Assembly (NCBI GenBank): GCA_013339895.1
Contig: JABACO010000023.1
Coordinates: forward strand, 2,888,604-2,952,603
DNA length: 64,000 nucleotides
Reading direction: 5' to 3'
Origin: Ephydatia muelleri
Lineage: Eukaryota > Porifera > Demospongiae > Spongillida > Spongillidae
The notes under the pieces are model-generated. The model worked only from the letters and a program-made list of their open reading frames with translations, did not search any database and was not told where the DNA came from. How positions within the stretch are numbered: position 1 is the stretch's first letter; each line of letters starts with the position of its first letter. Shown one piece after another: positions 58,904 to 64,000 of the stretch. Position numbers and translations under genes: made by a program.

Positions 58904-59591
58904 ACTGAAATGTTAGTGCTTTTGTTAAAGGCATACCTTGTATTTTCATAGGGTATGATATGATGTTGGTGATAGGCCACATACTGACTGGATCCACGAT
59001 TAACACTGGGGAGTAGCGGTTGCGTACAATAACGTAAATCCTTACTCCTTCCTGTGAATGTTCGTAAGCAAAGGTTAAGAAACGACAAGAAATTTAATGC
59101 TCACAATTAGAAGGAACAGAATGATACGGACAGTCGTTTTTAAACATAAAGCTCTCTTGCTCAACTTGTTCTCTGCACGAGGTAGTAGAAATGAGTGCTA
59201 ACAGACAAAACTAATAGACAATAAACCTTGAGTGATAAGTTCCCGTTCCTTTTCTTTGAGCTTCCTCTGGAGCCGAGCGTATTTGGCAAACTCTTCCTAA
59301 AACCAGAATTGTGCGTAGTATGGCTACAGGTAAGGCTAAAACCTACTGTCATGTCAACGGCATTTAAAGCGCTCTTTAGAGAGGAAATTTCTTCTTTCAG
59401 ACTGCCTGAGGCTCCCGTGTGCAGAAAACACTTCTTTACGATCTACACGTACACAAGGTGCAAGTACAGTTCTGGGGACGTTGGACTCTCACCAGCGAGC
59501 AAAACAGGTCAGAACGACTATGCATCAGCGTCACGAAAACTGCTGCACCTATAACTGTCATCAACAAATGCCAGTTCACCTCAGCTTCCAT
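58771..59591 (-). CDS. GET1: GET1 / WRB, receptor for tail-anchored protein insertion
   Basis: Six exons (minus): 59591-59440, 59401-59347, 59296-59227, 59172-59105, 59051-58937, 58871-58771; 186 aa (human about 174). The first membrane helix follows MEAEVNWHLLMTVIGAAVFV. The cytosolic coiled coil has LKEEISSLKSALNAVDMT and EEFAKYARLQRKLKEKERE, which carries the family's EFA-YARL-RK signature. Two further hydrophobic segments (TVRIILFLLI; RYSPVLIV with MWPI) complete the three-helix topology. GET1 with GET2/CAML receives tail-anchored proteins from GET3 at the ER. The exon 1/2 junction implies a 38-bp intron and is the least certain part. UBE2J1, elsewhere in this window, is a typical tail-anchored protein. 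Confidence 0.78.
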
Positions 59592-59776
59592 TTTACGTTG
59601 TGTCACACAATACGCGCGTATAATTATAACAGGGTTACTCATCGGATGTCCACGTGTGGTTGTTTTGTGGTGTATTCAAATTCTCCCGTTTGAAAAGGAA
59701 AAGAAAAAAAAAAAGGAACCGTTTTTTTTCCCGTTTTCAAACTAGAGCTAACACTTATTGCGTTATTGTTACTACC
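59592..59776. promoter_or_regulatory. 185-bp divergent promoter (GET1 / APEX1)
   Basis: The start codons of GET1 (-) and APEX1 (+) are 185 bp apart. The interval has a CACGTG E-box core near 59650 and an AAAAGG/CCGTTTT-rich inverted segment at 59697-59740. Confidence 0.45.
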
Positions 59777-62179
59777 ATGGCACCAAGAGGATCAAAACGC
59801 AAAGCGGTACGTTGTCTTATTCAACTGCGAAGCAAATTTTATTGAAAGATGGAAAAATAAAGGAAGGAAAAAGGGGCTAATGGCGGGTGTGGGAGACATG
59901 GTATTATGGACGCAAATGCCCATTCATGTCTTCATTTCCATGTCAGGCCGAGAAAGACACCGTTGACCTTGATAAAAAAGAAGACTGCGAAGAAGTACCA
60001 GCAGAGAAAGTACGTTTTTATAACCCAACTTTAATTCAGATTGCTATTATAGCCTCTCTCCCAGCCTACTCGAAACAGAGCTGGTGCAAATAAGGGAACA
60101 GAACAGGTGAAAGCAGTAGAGAGCAAGGTGGAGGAAAGCACCGTCACGAAAAAAGCGGTCGGAAGAGGAAAGAACGCAATCGCCAAGGAGCCGGTAGCAG
60201 ACAAGGCAGAAAAGAAGGGAGACAATGTAGTAGAGGAGGTAAAAGAGACAGAGGTACAAGCGGAAGAAAAAAATGGCGGAGGTGATGAACCTCCTGCCAA
60301 AAAAAGTAGAGGGAAAAAGCAGGTGCAAGAACCAAAAGAGGAGAAGGGAAAGGTTGTGGAAGAAAAGAGTACTGTGGAAGTAATTGAAGAGACGGTCAAG
60401 GAAACTGTCACAGCAAAGAAAGCCGCCAGTAGAGGCAAGAGGCAGCCACAGAGTAAGAAGATAGAAGAAAAGGAAAAGGAAAATGAGGAGGAGCCAGCAA
60501 CATCTTCAGAGCCTGTTGAGGAAGGAAAGAAGAAAGGCAAATCAAAGGCTGGAGCAAAGCGCAAGGCAGAGGACTCTGATGAAGTTGAAATTGATACTGA
60601 CTTCCAGACAAGAAGAGGAAGAAGTAAAGTTGCCAAAGGTGGAGGTATGTTTTTTTTTAGCAGTTAATATCTAGCAGAATTGCTGTCTGAGCTGTTGGTT
60701 CTGCTGCTGTAGATGTGGATGCTGGCGATGAAGCAGCTGGGTCGAAAAATGTGACAGACTGGTCAAAAATTTCCTTCTCAGATACAGCAAAAACCAAGGA
60801 TGGAAGGTATTCTAAATAATTGCTGTATTGTCCAATTGAGCACGTTTTTCTGTAGAGTTTGGAATAAGAAGTTCAGCTCTTGGAATGTCAATGGAATAAG
60901 GGCCTGGTTGAAGGTAGTGCTTTGTCTTTTTGTTTGCAATTAATAGCAGTTAACTGCAACACGTCCAAATATTTTCAGAATTCAAGTTTACCATACATAC
61001 AAAAGGAATCACCAGACATATTTTGCCTTCAAGAAACAAAGTGTGATACAAAGGACTTGCCCATGGTAGGCATTAAATAGAACGCTGCAACTTCATTGAG
61101 AGGTGTTTATGAATATATCAGGACACCTTGAAAGTTCAGGGTTACCATGACTACTGGTCATCCGGAGACACTAAGGGTTACAGTGGCACAGGGTATGTCA
61201 GCCCATAAACGACAAATGATTGGTTTGATATGTGTACATTTCAGGATTTACACAAAAGAAAAACCTTTGAATGTGACATATGGAATTGGTTTGTCGCAGC
61301 AATGTGCCTGTGTTATTCATTGACTTTGTGTACCGTTCAAAGGCATTGCAGAACATGATGCAGAGGGTCGTGTGATAACTCTGGAATTTGAAAAATACTA
61401 CTTTGTTGTAGCATGTATGTCTGTTTGAGCCTCAGTTTGTGTGGGTGGTTTACGTTGTTTCTCTACCTGGACCAGATATTCCAAACTCTGGAGAAAAACT
61501 CAAGAGGTGATTTTTTTTTTTGGGGGGGGGGGGGGGGGGGAAGGCAAGTACTTGGATGTTAAAAGCTTATTCGTTTCTCTTTGTACAGACTTGAATATCG
61601 CCAGAAGTGGAATGTGGTGTTCACTGCATACTTGAAAAAACTCGATGCTACGAAGCCTGTGATACTGTGTGGCGATCTCAATGTGGCACACAGCGAAATT
61701 GGTACATAAATTTAATTAATTTTTTCAATTTGTGATTACCCACACCTTTCTCTACAACAGATCTGGCTAATCCTAAGGGCAACACTAAAACAGCAGGATT
61801 TACAAAAGAGGAACGACAAGATTTCACTGCATTGTTGAAGGAAGGCTTCGTTGATTCTTTTCGCCACTTGTACCCTGACAGGACCAAAGCCTACACGTAC
61901 TGGTCGTATCGTAGCAACGCTCGTGCAAAAAATACTGGCTGGTGAGACAGTTGCTAGTATTTAGTTACATCTGTTGTTCCTCACACCCTTTGCAGTTGCA
62001 ACTGATATAGTTTGTCTCTGTGTATACTTGTTTTAATTTTCTTCCCTACTTTTTTTAGGCGTCTTGACTACTTTGTTCAGTCAGAACGAATGATGAAGGA
62101 TGTTTGTGATTGTGTCATTCGGTCTGAAGTGTATGGCAGTGACCACTGCCCATTGGTCCTCCTGATGGCTCTTAATTAA
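59777..62179 (+). CDS. APEX1: AP endonuclease 1 with long lysine-rich N-terminus
   Basis: Thirteen exons: 59777-59806, 59947-60009, 60053-60644, 60713-60806, 60856-60913, 60979-61065, 61122-61192, 61245-61288, 61343-61414, 61476-61506, 61589-61701, 61761-61941, 62059-62179; 518 aa. Residues 1-255 are Lys/Glu-rich with RGK motifs. The ExoIII-type nuclease follows: [11 protein letters not shown] (Asn), IFCLQETKC (metal-binding Glu), [17 protein letters not shown] (Asp and Asn), [15 protein letters not shown], and [11 protein letters not shown] with the catalytic Asp-His. It incises abasic sites in base-excision repair. The human protein has only about 60 N-terminal residues; Drosophila Rrp1 also has a long basic extension. 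AATAAA at 62295-62300 is a probable poly(A) signal. Confidence 0.95.
61522..61540. repeat. T11-G19 homopolymer junction
   Basis: A T run followed by 19 G in the APEX1 intron 61507-61588. Confidence 0.95.
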
Positions 62180-62475
62180 CTGTTAACAACACTACTTCTA
62201 TTTCTATTCTTTCAGCACACTCTAAGCACCACTTATTTTATTTTTGAAACTCACGCTGTGTTTTTGTATGACTACAGTTGACGCAATGAAACATAATAAA
62301 ATTATACTTATAGCGCTTATACTTATACTTTGTAGGCTGTTATGGATGAACTGTTTGCGTTAGGTAAGAGGCAGGTTACCGTTCGTTCTAGGGCATGCAG
62401 GAATTGACTGAGAATCAAAAAAAAACAAAAAAAACGCATGCCAAATATGTACAGTATGTTATTAGATAAACAAAA
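62180..62475. other. Convergent 3' region APEX1 / SCAF
   Basis: 296 bp with AATAAA-like signals on both strands and no gene. Confidence 0.5.
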
Positions 62476-63768
62476 TTAACTTTGTGGTGGTCGTTCAGAC
62501 CCCTCGTCTTCCAAACTGACATGGTGTCTGCTATCACCATGAGCATTTCGTTCCTCGCTATCTGACATTTGAAAGTCATCTGGAGATAAAACTGGTGAAT
62601 CCTCGTGTGATGATGCTCTGAGTTTCTTGGACTCCAATTCAGTGTCTGACTTACTGCGCTCATTGCTCTGTGGCTCAACACTATTTCCATCCTGACTGTC
62701 AAATTTTCCATGCTCTGGATGACCAGATTCTAGGTGTTCCGAGTCTTCAAAACCCACACGTTCTGGTTCTTCAGAATCCCTATGCTTCGGAACACGAAAC
62801 CTCTCTTCTTCTTGCATTGCGTCTGATCCTTGCTGCTTAACATCTAACAAGCTACTACCATCATTGCCCTGCACACCTCCGGACTCCTGATCCTCACTGT
62901 CCTCATCGTCTAACTGCATGTCTTCGTGCGTCGTCGCATCAGACCCAAACACGGCTTCAGATGAACGGGCTACTGGGTCCTGCGAGGCGACGGCAGATGC
63001 AAAGAAGTGAGACTGTGGTCCAGAGGGAGGAGGCTGCTGCTGAACAGGCAGGGCGGAAAGTGGAGGACGGAAGTGCGCCCCTCCGATACCAGGAGACTGA
63101 AGAGGGCGGCCCATGCCAAAAGGTGGAGCACCCATGACCGGGCGCATGGCTGGTGGTGGGCCAGAGGTGGGAAACATGGGTTGTCCGGGTATCATGGGAA
63201 GGCCGGGAGGTAGGAGTGAATTATTCGAGTCTGGCAGACTTGTGTCTTGCTTTGTTGTTGTCTCACCTACAACAGAGGAGAGAGATAGACTTGAGTAAAA
63301 ATTTCTTTATTTAAAAACACCTCTGCAACACCCCACCCCTTGTTTGGGCTGAAGGTTTCATTCCTGGAGGACAAGTAGCTGAGTCTATCCATCCACCTTC
63401 AACCACCAAGTCCAACTCCTCCTGTGATTTGATCTTCTCCCATGGAATGAAAGATATGCCGAGATCAGTATCCCAGTAATTCTTGAAAGCAGCGCCCTTC
63501 ACTCCACGACCTGGGGCCCATGCCAGCTGAAATTATTGAGCACTGAACTGCTGTTTATGCATGCACAGGAGTAAAACATGCCTTGCAAGCAGTCCCATTC
63601 AATTTCAAATCTTTGAGTGAGTTCAAAGCTCTTGCAGCTTCGCTCCTTTGTGGCATAACAACATAAGCACATCCTCTTGCTTGCACCACCTTGGTGAGAT
63701 AGAGAAGGGGGGTGGGCAGAGAGGAGAAAACATGGTTTGATCGTCGATACTTTTTAATGAGCATTCCT

Positions 63769-63809
<41 letters not shown>

Positions 63810-64000
63810 GGGTCAAAAAGATCAAAATGGTTAATTACTTACATCCACAGACTTTACAGTTCCAAATTCTACGAAGGCATCTGCAATTTGACCTTGACTA
63901 GCATTCTTTGGTAGATGACCAACCCAGATAGTTGTGCTGCAAACTGAACGCAACACAAGACAGCATTTCAAAACGATCGTACACATCAAGGAGCCCCTTC
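62476..64000 (-). CDS. SCAF8: SR-related CTD-associated factor (SCAF4/SCAF8-like), 5' incomplete
   Basis: Minus exons seen: 63936-63843, 63689-63582, 63526-63337, 63266-62476 (stop), 394 codons; the N-terminal CTD-interacting domain lies beyond the window. The RRM has TTIWVGHLPKNASQGQIADAF, FGTVKSVD, then RGCAYVVMPQRSEAARAL. It continues into the SCAF-specific block LAWAPGRGVKG, YWDTDLGISFIPWEKI, EGGWIDSAT. A Met/Pro-rich segment and an acidic Ser/His-rich tail end the protein. SCAF4 and SCAF8 bind phosphorylated RNA polymerase II and prevent early polyadenylation. An invertebrate single gene ancestral to both is likely, so the symbol is approximate. The 55-bp intron 63581-63527 starts with GC. 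Confidence 0.85.
63779..63808. repeat. G30 homopolymer
   Basis: Thirty G after a T run, in the SCAF intron between the two RRM exons (63690-63842). Confidence 0.97.

Noticed and set aside
59228-59745. Plus-strand ORFs of about 108 aa upstream of APEX1
   Set aside because: Antisense to GET1 exons, which have family similarity and consistent splice phases.

Overview
The window is nuclear DNA of an animal. Genes are split by short GT-AG introns (about 40-100 bp, plus a few kilobase ones), and the recognisable proteins are metazoan: a tyrosine kinase, an Ig-type receptor, lebercilin, GET1, APEX1, PNPLA8, CDC40, ISCU, UBE2J1 and SCAF4/8. The mobile-element mix (hAT, PIF/Harbinger, RAG1-N-terminal-like, SWIM-YqaJ, a DIRS/Ngaro-type recombinase) and the unusual receptor and kinase suggest an early-branching metazoan, most likely a sponge. 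That is inference, not proof. I saw no tRNA, rRNA or CRISPR array.

Layout. 0-2.4 kb: decayed mobile elements (tyrosine-recombinase retroelement, a hAT with a huge poly-C tract, a gag fragment). 2.7-8.6 kb (+): a PH-domain tyrosine kinase without SH2 or SH3. 9.5-10.9 kb (-): a RAG1-N-terminal-like gene inside short inverted repeats. 11.3-18.8 kb (+): UBE2J1, whose introns hold a 1 kb foldback, a TIR transposon and two minisatellites. 18.9-28 kb: a gene-poor repeat block (26-bp minisatellite, TIR element with a nested palindrome, broken SWIM-YqaJ gene, THAP-like exon, broken Harbinger nuclease, foldback element). 29-33.8 kb (+): an Ig/jelly-roll receptor with a tyrosine-rich cytoplasmic tail. 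34.3-40.9 kb (-): CDC40/PRP17 in 15 exons. 44.0-47.4 kb (+): ISCU with a 2 kb G-rich minisatellite in one intron. 47.6-51.5 kb (-): PNPLA8. 51.6-52.6 kb (+): STI1-repeat protein. 52.9-56.3 kb (+): lebercilin. 56.8-58.7 kb (+): protein with seven AT-hooks. 58.8-59.6 kb (-): GET1. 59.8-62.2 kb (+): APEX1. 62.5 kb to the window edge (-): SCAF4/8, 5' incomplete.

Exon models were joined by hand from splice sites, reading phase and similarity to remembered families. The coding sums of CDC40 (593 aa), UBE2J1 (313), ISCU (168), APEX1 (518), lebercilin (845), the AT-hook protein (574) and GET1 (186) are exact multiples of three, which supports the models. Four other genes (kinase, Ig receptor, PNPLA8, STI1 protein) each carry exactly one surplus base in one conserved exon. 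That pattern looks more like residual assembly error than four independent pseudogenes.

The genes do not form one pathway. Two pairs share compact divergent promoters (PNPLA8/STI1 and GET1/APEX1). The tyrosine kinase and the Ig receptor with ITAM/ITIM-like motifs are the most attractive candidates for undescribed biology.
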